In this document: positions 1 to 5,411 of the stretch, piece after piece | Layout of the letters: every line of letters begins with the position of its first letter | Position numbering within the stretch: the stretch's first letter is position 1 | NCBI GenBank assembly: GCA_027858355.1 | Contig: JAQICW010000103.1 | Span: 1 to 5,411, forward strand | Direction of reading: 5' to 3' | DNA from: Desulfobacula sp. | GTDB taxonomy: Bacteria; Desulfobacterota; Desulfobacteria; Desulfobacterales; Desulfobacteraceae | DNA length: 5,411 nt | The notes under the pieces: model-generated | What the model was told of the DNA's origin: nothing | The model's database searches: none | The model's input: the letters and a program-made list of their open reading frames with translations, nothing else | Position numbers and translations under genes: made by a program

Positions 1-75
1 AGGAGCGGATACTGGAAAAATTGAACCAGTGTATAGTCAGAACTTGAAGTTTTTAAATTTTGGAATTAAGTGATA
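1..75 (+). other. possible 3' tail of an upstream gene
   Basis: Two + strand frames are open from the left edge. One (bases 2-73) gives 23 residues ending in IKFGN-like hydrophobic/basic sequence, with its TGA sharing the bases GTGA with a possible GTG start of the next gene at 70, a typical translational-coupling overlap. The other (bases 3-47) gives 14 residues ending QCIVRT, with codon use somewhat more like the downstream gene. Neither tail is long enough to recognise. At most one of them is real, and the stretch could equally be leader sequence. Confidence 0.3.
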
Positions 76-1401
76 ATGGAAGATTCAACACCCAACAGAA
101 CATTTTCAGAAATCCAGGGGAAAATAGATCGTGGAGAAGTGGTTATCTTAACGGCCCAGGAAATTTGTGACCGGGTTCGGGATGGTGAAACCTTTGAACT
201 GGGTGATATAGATGTGGTTACCACTGCCACAAGTGCCCTGATGAGCGGTACTTATGCTGTACTTTCTTTTAAGGTGGCCAAACCAGATACATTTACAAAA
301 GCTGCAAAGGTATGGATAAATACTGTCCCGGCACAGGTGGGGCCCTGCCCAAATGAAAGAATAGGCATCCTTGATCTGATCGTTCTGGGGACGGAAGCGA
401 GCATAATTGATCCCGGGTATGGTGCAGGTGACCTGTTCAGGGAGCTGGTTTTGGGAAAACAGGTTTTAGTGGAGATCGAGACGGATGAAGGGCAAAAATT
501 AAGTTCTTTCACCACGCTTAAGCAAATTCCCCATGCCATGCTCCATGCATCAAGAAATGCCTTTAAAAATTATCTGGCCTTTGTCAATCCAGGGAAAACT
601 GCTGTGTCCACAATATTTCATTCAGACAAGATGAACGGCAATTATGAAGAAATGAGCTTTTGCGGCTGTGGTGAATTAAACCCCCTTGAGAATGATCCTG
701 AACTCAAAACCATTGGCATTGGCACAAAGGTTTTGATCAATGGTGCCGAAGGTTTTGTCACAGGGCCTGGCACCCGCAGCAGTAAGGATAAACCCAATCT
801 GGCCGGGGTTGCTGATATGCACAATATGGACCCGCAATTTCTGGGAGGATTCACAACGGGGCATGGACCTGATATTATCACGACCTGGGCTGTGGCAATT
901 CCTGTGCTGGACAAGGAGATGCTAACCCATATTTTGAAAACCGATGCACAGATTCCGCTGAAGGTTGTTGATGTACGAAGCCGCAAACCCATCTTTGAGA
1001 TTACTTATGGGGATGTCTGGAATAAAACCAATCATGAGGTCGAATTTAAACGGGAATTATGCCTGAAATGTGATCTTTCCCATGTTGAGAATCTTTGTCC
1101 TGTTGAGAGTATTTGCCCTGTGAAAGCTGTTAAATGGGATACTGAAAAAGGTCTGCAATTTGACAGGTCAAGATGTTTCAATTGTGGTCTTTGTGTTTCC
1201 AGGTGCAAAGGTGAAACTTTTTTTGGAAATCTTGGCAGTATAGACCTTGAAGGTGTTAACCATAAAGTTCCGGTCACATTAAGGCAGTCTGATCGCATGA
1301 CTGCACTCAAGGCAGCCCGGGACCTTAAACATCAGATTCAAAAAGGCCAATTTAAAATAACTGAGCCCGTAGGGAAAATCTATTTTCCAGACAAGCCTTA
1401 A
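76..1401 (+). CDS. HcyBio (DUF39) family protein with C-terminal 2x[4Fe-4S] domain; methanogenesis marker 16-like metalloprotein
   Basis: The protein has 441 residues when started at the ATG at 76. A GTG two codons earlier (70) is the alternative; GGAA at 62-65 sits 10 bases before the ATG but only 4 before the GTG, so ATG is preferred. Residues about 10-320 match the HcyBio fold (PF01837, homocysteine biosynthesis enzyme, sulfur incorporation): DVVTTATSALMSGTYA near 46-61, GYGAGDLFRELVLGK near 114-128, then NPLENDPELKTIGIGT near 202-217, a Gly-rich GAEGFVTGPGT segment and AVAIPVLDKEML near 272-283. Residues about 327-380 form a ferredoxin domain with C329, C332, C341, C347 and C367, C370, C373, C377, enough for two 4Fe-4S clusters. 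In methanogens the related DUF39-CBS protein and a separate ferredoxin act in sulfur transfer to aspartate semialdehyde, giving homocysteine. This protein fuses the two parts and has no CBS pair, which is the layout I recall for 'methanogenesis marker 16'. It is cytoplasmic, with no signal peptide or membrane segment. Family assignment is strong; the exact reaction is unproven. Confidence 0.85.
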   Translation: MEDSTPNRTFSEIQGKIDRGEVVILTAQEICDRVRDGETFELGDIDVVTTATSALMSGTYAVLSFKVAKPDTFTKAAKVWINTVPAQVGPCPNERIGILDLIVLGTEASIIDPGYGAGDLFRELVLGKQVLVEIETDEGQKLSSFTTLKQIPHAMLHASRNAFKNYLAFVNPGKTAVSTIFHSDKMNGNYEEMSFCGCGELNPLENDPELKTIGIGTKVLINGAEGFVTGPGTRSSKDKPNLAGVADMHNMDPQFLGGFTTGHGPDIITTWAVAIPVLDKEMLTHILKTDAQIPLKVVDVRSRKPIFEITYGDVWNKTNHEVEFKRELCLKCDLSHVENLCPVESICPVKAVKWDTEKGLQFDRSRCFNCGLCVSRCKGETFFGNLGSIDLEGVNHKVPVTLRQSDRMTALKAARDLKHQIQKGQFKITEPVGKIYFPDKP

Positions 1402-1411
1402 ATCTCTTTCT

Positions 1412-1458
1412 CAGGTATTCCCAGATGTGGCTGATAATGCAGTAGACACCCTGTTTTT
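1412..1458 (+). terminator. weak candidate terminator after the HcyBio gene
   Basis: CAGG at 1412-1415 can pair with CCTG at 1450-1453, enclosing GTG/CAC (1427-1429 with 1447-1449) and CTG/CAG (1431-1433 with 1440-1442), and five T residues follow at 1454-1458. The pairing is broken and weak, so this is only a candidate. The rest of the 73-base gap between the two convergent genes shows nothing else. Confidence 0.25.
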
Positions 1459-1474
1459 GACAAAATATGGTTTA

Positions 1475-2140
1475 TCACATTTGAATATCAATGATTCCAA
1501 GGTGAATGGCATATTGGATTAATTTTGAGATATTTTCCATTTTAAGCTTTTCCATAATATTGGAACGATGAGATTTGATAGTACTGGGGCTCAGGCAGAG
1601 CATCTCTGAAATTTTCTTGGTGGAGTATCCTTCAACCATCATTTGGAAGACTTCTCGTTCTCTGTTGGTCAGAGTGTTGTACAATTCATCCTGGGATGTT
1701 TTCTGGTTCATTCCGACATAATCTTCAATTACCCGGCTGGAAATCGATGGACTCAGGTAGGTTTCTCCTTTAACAGCTGTTTTAATTGCCTGAATAATAT
1801 CATCGCTGACAGCATTCTTCAGCAGGTAGCCTGAAACTCCAATGCTTAAAAGTTCTCTGATATACCTTGTATGGTCATGCATGGAAAGTATAATTATCTT
1901 GGTTTTAAAGTTTGACTGTTTGATTTGCCGGGCAGCTTCAATGCCGTTCAGTATAGGCATGGCAATATCCATAATGACAACATCCGGCTTTAAGGCCTGG
2001 ACTTTCTGGACAGCTTCCCGGCCATTCATGGCTTCCCCTGTGATTTTTAAACTATCTTCTTCCTCTAAAAGCTTCCGCAATCCCTGGCGGACAATGTTAT
2101 GATCATCGGCAATAACGATTTCAATGGGTTTATGCTTCAT
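1475..2140 (-). CDS. NarL/FixJ-family response regulator (REC + LuxR-type HTH)
   Basis: The 221-residue protein has the usual length and order for this family. The receiver domain (about 6-122) carries the acidic pair D12-D13, phosphoacceptor D58 in VVIMDIAMP, S86 in IILSMHD and K108 in GYLLKNA, so every phosphorylation residue is present. A short linker leads to the LuxR/GerE helix-turn-helix (about 154-216), starting LTNREREVFQMMVEG and containing the recognition region SPSTIKSHRSNIMEKL. It is expected to bind DNA as a dimer after phosphorylation by the kinase encoded just upstream. Its ATG lies inside the last codons of the kinase gene (11-base overlap), with AGGAG 4 bases before it, so the two are probably translationally coupled. 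The target genes cannot be read from the sequence. Role as a two-component regulator is secure; the stimulus is unknown. Confidence 0.95.
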   Translation of the reverse strand: MKHKPIEIVIADDHNIVRQGLRKLLEEEDSLKITGEAMNGREAVQKVQALKPDVVIMDIAMPILNGIEAARQIKQSNFKTKIIILSMHDHTRYIRELLSIGVSGYLLKNAVSDDIIQAIKTAVKGETYLSPSISSRVIEDYVGMNQKTSQDELYNTLTNREREVFQMMVEGYSTKKISEMLCLSPSTIKSHRSNIMEKLKMENISKLIQYAIHLGIIDIQM

Positions 2141-4118
2141 AAATCTCCTGCAAAAAATTTGTACCTTCCATTAAAACCGGCAATCCGCCATTTTTGATCG
2201 GAATTTCAATTCTGATGCGGGTACCTTTGCCTTTTTCAGTTCGAAGGAAAAATTTTCCGCCTCGTATGGCAGTCCTTTCCCTCATGGATAGCAGCCCGAG
2301 TGAAGGTCTTTCATGATTGTTTTCATCTGGATCAAACCCAATGCCGTCATCTTCTGCGATAAAAATAATTGAAGGATATCCCTTGATGATGGATAGCTTA
2401 AAAAAAGTGGCTTTGGCATATTTTATGGTGTTGGACAGGGCTTCCTGGGAAAACCGATATAGCACGGTTTCAATGTCCGGGTTAATTCGCCCTGTGAACC
2501 CGACCATTTTAAAATCAATATCCAGGGAACTTTGTTGGGTTATCTGGTTCAGATAGGAGTCCAGGGCAGGTTCCAGGCCCAGATCTGTCAGCAGTGCCGG
2601 ATGCAGCAGGTGGGAAATACGCCGCATCTCCTGGTATGTGTGATTGATCTGCTTTTTAATATTATTGATTATATTATTCATAACGGGATCATCAGGTGGC
2701 ATGATTTTTTCAACAGCTTCCAGATTGAAATTTATACCGATCAGGGCTGATCCGGTTTCATCATGGAGTTCCCGGGCAATTCTTTTACACTCAATTTCCT
2801 GGGATTGAAAAAGTCGGGCAGTCAGATGTTTGAGCTCTTCCCGGTGTTTTTGAACGGTTCTTATCAGCTTGATATTGGCTATGGAGCCGCCCAAAAAATT
2901 CCCCAAAGATCCAAGGAGATTAAAATCTTCCAGGGAAAGGTCCTGGGTTTCAGCTAGAGGAAAGGCCATAAATCCCGAAGGACATCCTTTTTCCGTAATC
3001 AGGAAACAGGAAAGTATGATTGGTCTGTTTTTGTCCGGGGTTTCCAGGGTTATTTTAAAAGATGGAAAAATTGATTTGGGTGTCAGGCGGTTGTTTTTTC
3101 CCAGGAAAAATTCCATGAGTTGGGCATCATGAAAAATTGGTTTGATCAGAGTTTTATTAACCTTTTCCGGCAGCCCCTTCCAGGTTTGAAGTTCAAATTC
3201 ACCTTGGTCATGGTTGATAAGAAAAATGGTGCCAATACTGAAATTCAATAGTTTCATAGCCTCATTCAAGGCTGTGTTCAGAACCTGTTTCAGATTTTGG
3301 GAACTATTCATGGTAAGTGACACAGTGTTCAGCAAGACAAGTTCCTGATGATGTTTGTAAAGCCTTCGAAAGGAATCCATTCTGGCTGTAATATCTTTGG
3401 CAATACCTTCGTAACCAACGATATTTCCATTATCATCCAAAAAAATATTGGCACTCAGACTGCCGTGGAGCCGTGTGCCATCCTTTTTTTTGAAACCAAC
3501 CTCAAAATCCTGAACAAAGCCGTTAAGATCAATGTGTTTTTTACACACATGCCAATGGATTGGATCAATAAAAATATGTTCAATATTGTCCAATAAATAC
3601 AATTCTTCTTTTTCTTTGTAATCAAGCAGGTCAACAGTGGCCTGGTTGACCTCTATAATCACTCCTTCCTTGGATATGATAAAAATCATATCCTTGGTAC
3701 TTTCAAAAAGGCGGCGGTATTTGAATTCAGAATATATTAAATTATCTTCAAGACGTTTGACCTGGGAAATCTTCTTAAAGACTTCAACCACACCAAACAT
3801 GAGCCCGTCAGAATCAATAAGAATATTACGGGTGCATTCAACAGGGATTTTTGTACCATTTTTCCGGGTAATCTCAAGTTCACGTTTATAATTGGTTTTT
3901 GGGGTGATGTCCCTGTTGTTAATCAGGCAGTCTGTATCACAGGAGATTGTTTTAAAAATATCTCTGCATTTCATTCCCTTTGCTTCAAAGCCTGCATACC
4001 CTGTAATCCGGGCTGCAACATTATTGAAGTAATTGATCCTGCCATTGGCATCCATTATCATGAAAGCATCTGATAGGTTGTTTAAAATAGCGGCAACGCT
4101 CTTATTGTGCATTTCCAT
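2130..4118 (-). CDS. soluble PAS-PAS-GAF-like sensor histidine kinase, HisKA_3 type
   Basis: The protein has 662 residues and no hydrophobic run long enough to span a membrane, so it should sense a cytoplasmic signal. Domain order: PAS 1 (about 5-115), PAS 2 (about 128-246, ending GYEGIAKDITAR, a typical PAC end), a divergent GAF-like segment (about 255-418), then a HisKA_3 dimerisation helix pair with the phosphoacceptor H452 in RIARELHDETGSAL, and an HATPase_c domain with the N-box N563 (QEALSNTIKYA), the G1 box EDDGIGF (589-595) and the G2 region SLGLLSMRER (606-615). All catalytic motifs are intact. PAS 1 contains C51, C60, C64 and C95. HisKA_3 kinases normally pair with NarL/FixJ regulators, exactly what follows in the same operon. 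The start could be ATG 4118 or ATG 4112; neither has a strong ribosome site. It is transcribed divergently from the corrinoid adenosyltransferase gene. The GAF call is the least certain part, and the ligand is unknown. Confidence 0.93.
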   Translation of the reverse strand: MEMHNKSVAAILNNLSDAFMIMDANGRINYFNNVAARITGYAGFEAKGMKCRDIFKTISCDTDCLINNRDITPKTNYKRELEITRKNGTKIPVECTRNILIDSDGLMFGVVEVFKKISQVKRLEDNLIYSEFKYRRLFESTKDMIFIISKEGVIIEVNQATVDLLDYKEKEELYLLDNIEHIFIDPIHWHVCKKHIDLNGFVQDFEVGFKKKDGTRLHGSLSANIFLDDNGNIVGYEGIAKDITARMDSFRRLYKHHQELVLLNTVSLTMNSSQNLKQVLNTALNEAMKLLNFSIGTIFLINHDQGEFELQTWKGLPEKVNKTLIKPIFHDAQLMEFFLGKNNRLTPKSIFPSFKITLETPDKNRPIILSCFLITEKGCPSGFMAFPLAETQDLSLEDFNLLGSLGNFLGGSIANIKLIRTVQKHREELKHLTARLFQSQEIECKRIARELHDETGSALIGINFNLEAVEKIMPPDDPVMNNIINNIKKQINHTYQEMRRISHLLHPALLTDLGLEPALDSYLNQITQQSSLDIDFKMVGFTGRINPDIETVLYRFSQEALSNTIKYAKATFFKLSIIKGYPSIIFIAEDDGIGFDPDENNHERPSLGLLSMRERTAIRGGKFFLRTEKGKGTRIRIEIPIKNGGLPVLMEGTNFLQEIYEA
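2145..2149 (-). promoter_or_regulatory. ribosome binding site of the response regulator, inside the kinase gene
   Basis: On the - strand AGGAG is followed by ATTT and the ATG at 2140. It lies within the end of the kinase reading frame and supports both the chosen start and translational coupling. Confidence 0.75.
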
Positions 4119-4146
4119 TCTTTAAATCAGTCCATATGGCAGTGGT

Positions 4147-4169
4147 GACAGGTTTTAGTTTTCCCTGTC
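4147..4169. repeat. inverted repeat GACAGG-N11-CCTGTC in kinase leader
   Basis: GACAGG at 4147-4152 and CCTGTC at 4164-4169 are perfect 6-base reverse complements around an 11-base spacer. The repeat lies about 30-50 bases upstream of the kinase start and shares its ACAGG/CCTGT half-sites with the second inverted repeat at 4202-4217. It could be an operator or an RNA hairpin. Confidence 0.4.
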
Positions 4170-4201
4170 CATAGCTGAATTTTTCATTAACACGGCCAGG
4201 G

Positions 4202-4221
4202 AACAGGATAACCTGTTTTTT
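4202..4221. repeat. inverted repeat AACAGG-ATAA-CCTGTT followed by T-run
   Basis: AACAGG (4202-4207) and CCTGTT (4212-4217) form a perfect 6-base inverted repeat with a 4-base loop, and on the + strand it runs into T residues from 4216 to 4221. It could be a regulator binding site for the divergent promoters. It also looks like a very small terminator for + strand transcripts, although no + strand gene lies directly upstream. CAGGGAA at 4197-4203 can instead pair with TTCCCTG at 4161-4167, so the two repeats could form alternative structures. Confidence 0.4.
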
Positions 4222-4252
4222 ATTTATCCCTTATAAATCATGGTCTACCCTA

Positions 4253-4276
4253 ATGCTTAATAAGACCAAATGTCAA
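4253..4276 (-). promoter_or_regulatory. candidate promoter for the kinase-regulator operon
   Basis: On the - strand, TTGACA at 4276-4271 is a perfect sigma-70 -35 hexamer. The -10 is poor: TAGGGT begins at 4252 after 18 bases and keeps only three consensus positions. If used, transcription would start near 4240 and give a leader of about 120 bases containing both inverted repeats. A weak -10 would fit an activated promoter. Confidence 0.3.
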
Positions 4277-4342
4277 GAAAATCAGTCATTGTACAAGATA
4301 GTGATAAAAATTGTTTTATTGCCCGCAGCTTAATCTTTTTTC

Positions 4343-4371
4343 TTGATTGTTGCTTCTTTGCCGCTTATAAA
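4343..4371 (+). promoter_or_regulatory. sigma-70-type promoter candidate for cobO
   Basis: TTGATT (4343-4348) and TATAAA (4366-4371) are separated by 17 bases, the optimal spacing, with four of six and five of six consensus matches. Transcription would begin near 4377-4379, giving a leader of about 85 bases before the adenosyltransferase ATG. Confidence 0.5.
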
Positions 4372-4375
4372 ACAC

Positions 4376-4400
4376 AGAAGCATGTCAAACAAAGGCTTCT
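4376..4400 (+). repeat. short inverted repeat at the predicted 5' end of the cobO transcript
   Basis: AGAAGC (4376-4381) and GCTTCT (4395-4400) are perfect reverse complements around a 13-base loop. With the promoter candidate at 4343-4371, this hairpin would sit at the very 5' end of the mRNA, where such structures often slow decay. No T-run follows at once, so a terminator is unlikely. Confidence 0.35.
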
Positions 4401-4450
4401 TACTATTGGATCCTTATTATGGCAGGAAAATAAAAAAGGAGTGAACACAA

Positions 4451-4454
4451 GAGG
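4451..4454 (+). promoter_or_regulatory. ribosome binding site of cobO (GAGG)
   Basis: GAGG lies 8 bases before the ATG at 4463. A stronger AAGGAG at 4436-4441 is too far away (21 bases) to serve that ATG, and an in-frame TGA at 4442-4444 rules out an upstream start, so the ATG at 4463 is fixed. Confidence 0.6.
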
Positions 4455-4462
4455 CTAGGCTT

Positions 4463-4978
4463 ATGAAAGGACGTATTCAGATCTATACGGGGAATGGCAA
4501 AGGTAAAACAACAGCTGCTCTGGGACTTGCCTTAAGGACTGTGGGAGCTGGAGGAAAAGTTTTTATCGGTCAGTTTTTAAAATCCGGAGATTATTCTGAA
4601 ATAAAGGCATTAAAAAAATTTGCAGACCAGATCACCATCGAACATTATGGGCTTGGACGGTTTGTTAAAGGTCATCCTGCCCAGGAAGACATTGAAGCCG
4701 GGATGGAAGGCTATAAAAGGGTGACACAGATTGTTGAAGCAGGCGAACATGATCTTGTCATTCTTGATGAGGGAAACATTGCTGTTAAATACAATATATT
4801 TTCCGAACAGGATCTGCTGGATCTTCTGGAGAAAAAACCGGACCATATGGAAATCGTTGTTACAGGCAGAGGCGCGACCCTGACTATTATGGAAAAAGCT
4901 GATCTGGTCGTAGAAATGAAAGCCATAAAGCATTATTTCCAAAAGGGAGTGGAAGCCAGAGTCGGAATTGAAAAGTAA
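4463..4978 (+). CDS. cobO: corrinoid adenosyltransferase, CobO/CobA/BtuR type (cob(I)yrinic acid a,c-diamide adenosyltransferase)
   Basis: The enzyme transfers the 5'-deoxyadenosyl group of ATP to the reduced cobalt of a corrinoid (EC 2.5.1.17), in cobamide synthesis or salvage, in the cytoplasm. The 171-residue protein opens with RIQIYTGNGKGKTTAALGLALR, whose P-loop GNGKGKTT is at residues 10-17. It continues with IGQFLKSG (35-42), the Walker B-like DLVILDEGNIAVKY (97-110, acidic pair D102-E103), VVTGRGA (132-138), ADLVVEM (146-152) and the family's C-terminal signature KHYFQKGVEARVGIE (156-170). The P-loop begins about 25 residues earlier than in Salmonella CobA, so the N-terminal extension of that enzyme is missing, as in many short CobO forms. 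LDEGN replaces the more common LDEIN. It stands alone, with no other cobalamin gene nearby, which suggests salvage or a dispersed pathway. Users of the cofactor are not visible here. Confidence 0.93.
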   Translation: MKGRIQIYTGNGKGKTTAALGLALRTVGAGGKVFIGQFLKSGDYSEIKALKKFADQITIEHYGLGRFVKGHPAQEDIEAGMEGYKRVTQIVEAGEHDLVILDEGNIAVKYNIFSEQDLLDLLEKKPDHMEIVVTGRGATLTIMEKADLVVEMKAIKHYFQKGVEARVGIEK

Positions 4979-4990
4979 AAAAACAAACCT

Positions 4991-5027
4991 TAATTATGGG
5001 CAAACAATTATCTATTTGCCCAAATTA
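4991..5027. terminator. bidirectional stem-loop terminator between cobO and the racemase gene
   Basis: TGGGCAAA (4997-5004) pairs perfectly with TTTGCCCA (5015-5022) around a 10-base loop. With one bulged A at 4996, the stem extends through TAATT (4991-4995) and AATTA (5023-5027). It sits between two converging genes. On the - strand it is followed after about 7 bases by seven T residues (complement of 4983-4977), so it fits the racemase gene best. The + side has only a broken AT-rich tract. Confidence 0.7.
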
Positions 5028-5036
5028 TTAATAAAT

Positions 5037-5411
5037 TTAAATGGTTGAGTTTTTGGCAACCTGAACTATCTCCATGGCAAGGACCTGGGCTGCATCAATG
5101 GTGTGTATAGGAAGCGAGCTATCAAGAGCACTGAGTTCTGTGCAGGCAATAATTGCCGTTTTAGCTCCTTTTTTTGAAAGGTGCTCACAGACTTTTTCAT
5201 AGGCATCACGAACTTTTGCGCCCGTGTTTCCTTTTTTGACTTCTTTGATTACCGCAAGAAGGCTGTCCTGATAATCAGGGTCAGGCCATATAACTTTGAT
5301 ACCACGGTTTTTAAACCTTTTGCTGTAAAGTCCTGTCATGGCAACAGCGGGAGAGGCTAATATACCTATTTTATCCTGCTCAGGAAAATTTATTTTTACA
5401 TGACAGGATAC
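5037..5411 (-). CDS. aspartate/glutamate racemase family protein, C-terminal part (5' end outside window)
   Basis: The frame is open from the right edge, so the N-terminal part is missing; 124 residues are visible. They match the second half of the Asp/Glu racemase family (PF01177): KIGILAS at fragment positions 14-20, TGLYSKRF (26-33), GIKVIWPDPDYQD (37-49), a helix with IKEVKKGNTGAK, then AIIACTELSAL (86-96), whose C90 is the second of the two catalytic cysteines, and a final IHTIDAAQVLAMEIVQVA. The first catalytic cysteine lies outside the window. Such enzymes interconvert L- and D-aspartate or glutamate without cofactor, and D-amino acids feed the cell wall. Hydantoin racemase or maleate isomerase relatives share the fold, so the substrate is not certain. 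The stretch SPAV at 20-23 replaces the TxGT usual in aspartate racemases. It converges on cobO across a terminator. An internal Met at 5339 is not a likely start, because homology continues upstream of it. Confidence 0.85.
   Translation of the reverse strand, partial: VSCHVKINFPEQDKIGILASPAVAMTGLYSKRFKNRGIKVIWPDPDYQDSLLAVIKEVKKGNTGAKVRDAYEKVCEHLSKKGAKTAIIACTELSALDSSLPIHTIDAAQVLAMEIVQVAKNSTI

Larger units (their letters stand above)
4119..4462. promoter_or_regulatory. divergent intergenic region between the kinase operon and cobO
   Basis: This 344-base AT-rich stretch must hold the promoters of both transcription units. It contains two inverted repeats nearer the kinase, a TTGACA box facing the kinase and a well-spaced promoter candidate facing cobO, each listed separately. 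I found no tRNA and no cobalamin riboswitch elements. One 62-codon open frame (4270-4458) lacks convincing gene features. Confidence 0.7.

Noticed and set aside
252..992. Antisense open frames of 95, 116 and 62 codons within the HcyBio gene
   Set aside because: The + strand frame has clear family motifs throughout. The antisense frames are shadows with no recognisable domain and no ribosome sites.
2317..3891. Several + strand open frames inside the kinase gene
   Set aside because: They lie opposite intact kinase domains with all catalytic motifs, and their translations show no domain.
4270..4458. 62-codon + strand open frame just before cobO
   Set aside because: It lacks a ribosome site before its ATG, has a composition unlike the neighbours (Cys/Phe-rich patch followed by Lys-rich tail), and lies across the best promoter candidate for cobO.
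4119..4462. Cobalamin riboswitch upstream of cobO
   Set aside because: ACCACTGCC on the - strand at about 4137-4145 faintly recalls a B12-box element, but it faces the kinase, not cobO. The other conserved elements (GGGAA, the AGACCTGCC-like end) are absent in a suitable order.
4610..4942. Antisense open frames within cobO
   Set aside because: The cobO frame is conserved from end to end; the antisense products are Phe/Ser-rich and unrecognisable.
1..5411. Mobile element, CRISPR or toxin-antitoxin system
   Set aside because: No transposase, terminal repeats, regularly spaced direct repeats or small paired genes were seen. All intact genes are housekeeping or signalling types without frameshifts.

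Overview
The window is about 43% GC by eye and reads as bacterial chromosome. The HcyBio/ferredoxin protein, the PAS-rich soluble histidine kinase and the corrinoid adenosyltransferase suggest an anaerobic, probably sulfate-reducing member of the Desulfobacterota (Desulfobacterales-like). This is an inference from gene content and protein flavour; no marker gene is present. No insertion sequence, CRISPR array, tRNA or rRNA was seen.

Layout from left to right: (1) a short start that may hold the 3' tail of an upstream gene; (2) a + strand gene at 76-1401 for an HcyBio-family (PF01837) protein with two C-terminal 4Fe-4S motifs, resembling what is annotated as 'methanogenesis marker 16 metalloprotein'; (3) a 73-base convergent gap; (4) a - strand two-component operon, PAS-PAS-GAF-type HisKA_3 kinase (4118-2130) followed by a NarL/FixJ response regulator (2140-1475), overlapping by 11 bases; (5) a 344-base divergent intergenic region with a good sigma-70-like promoter facing right, paired inverted repeats in the kinase leader and a weaker promoter candidate facing left; (6) a + strand CobO/BtuR-type corrinoid adenosyltransferase (4463-4978); (7) a stem-loop at 4991-5027 between convergent genes; (8) the C-terminal 124 residues of an aspartate/glutamate racemase-family protein running off the right edge on the - strand.

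The kinase and regulator almost certainly form one phosphorelay in the cytoplasm, because the kinase has no membrane segments. Its target genes are not shown; the divergent cobO gene and the operon itself are candidates by position only. The HcyBio protein would fit sulfur insertion for homocysteine synthesis or a related sulfur or metal-cofactor process; cobO prepares adenosylcobamide. The window looks like several small independent transcription units rather than one pathway. The least ordinary items are the HcyBio-ferredoxin fusion with an unusual cysteine layout, the cysteine-rich first PAS domain of the kinase, and the repeated ACAGG/CCTGT elements upstream of the kinase.
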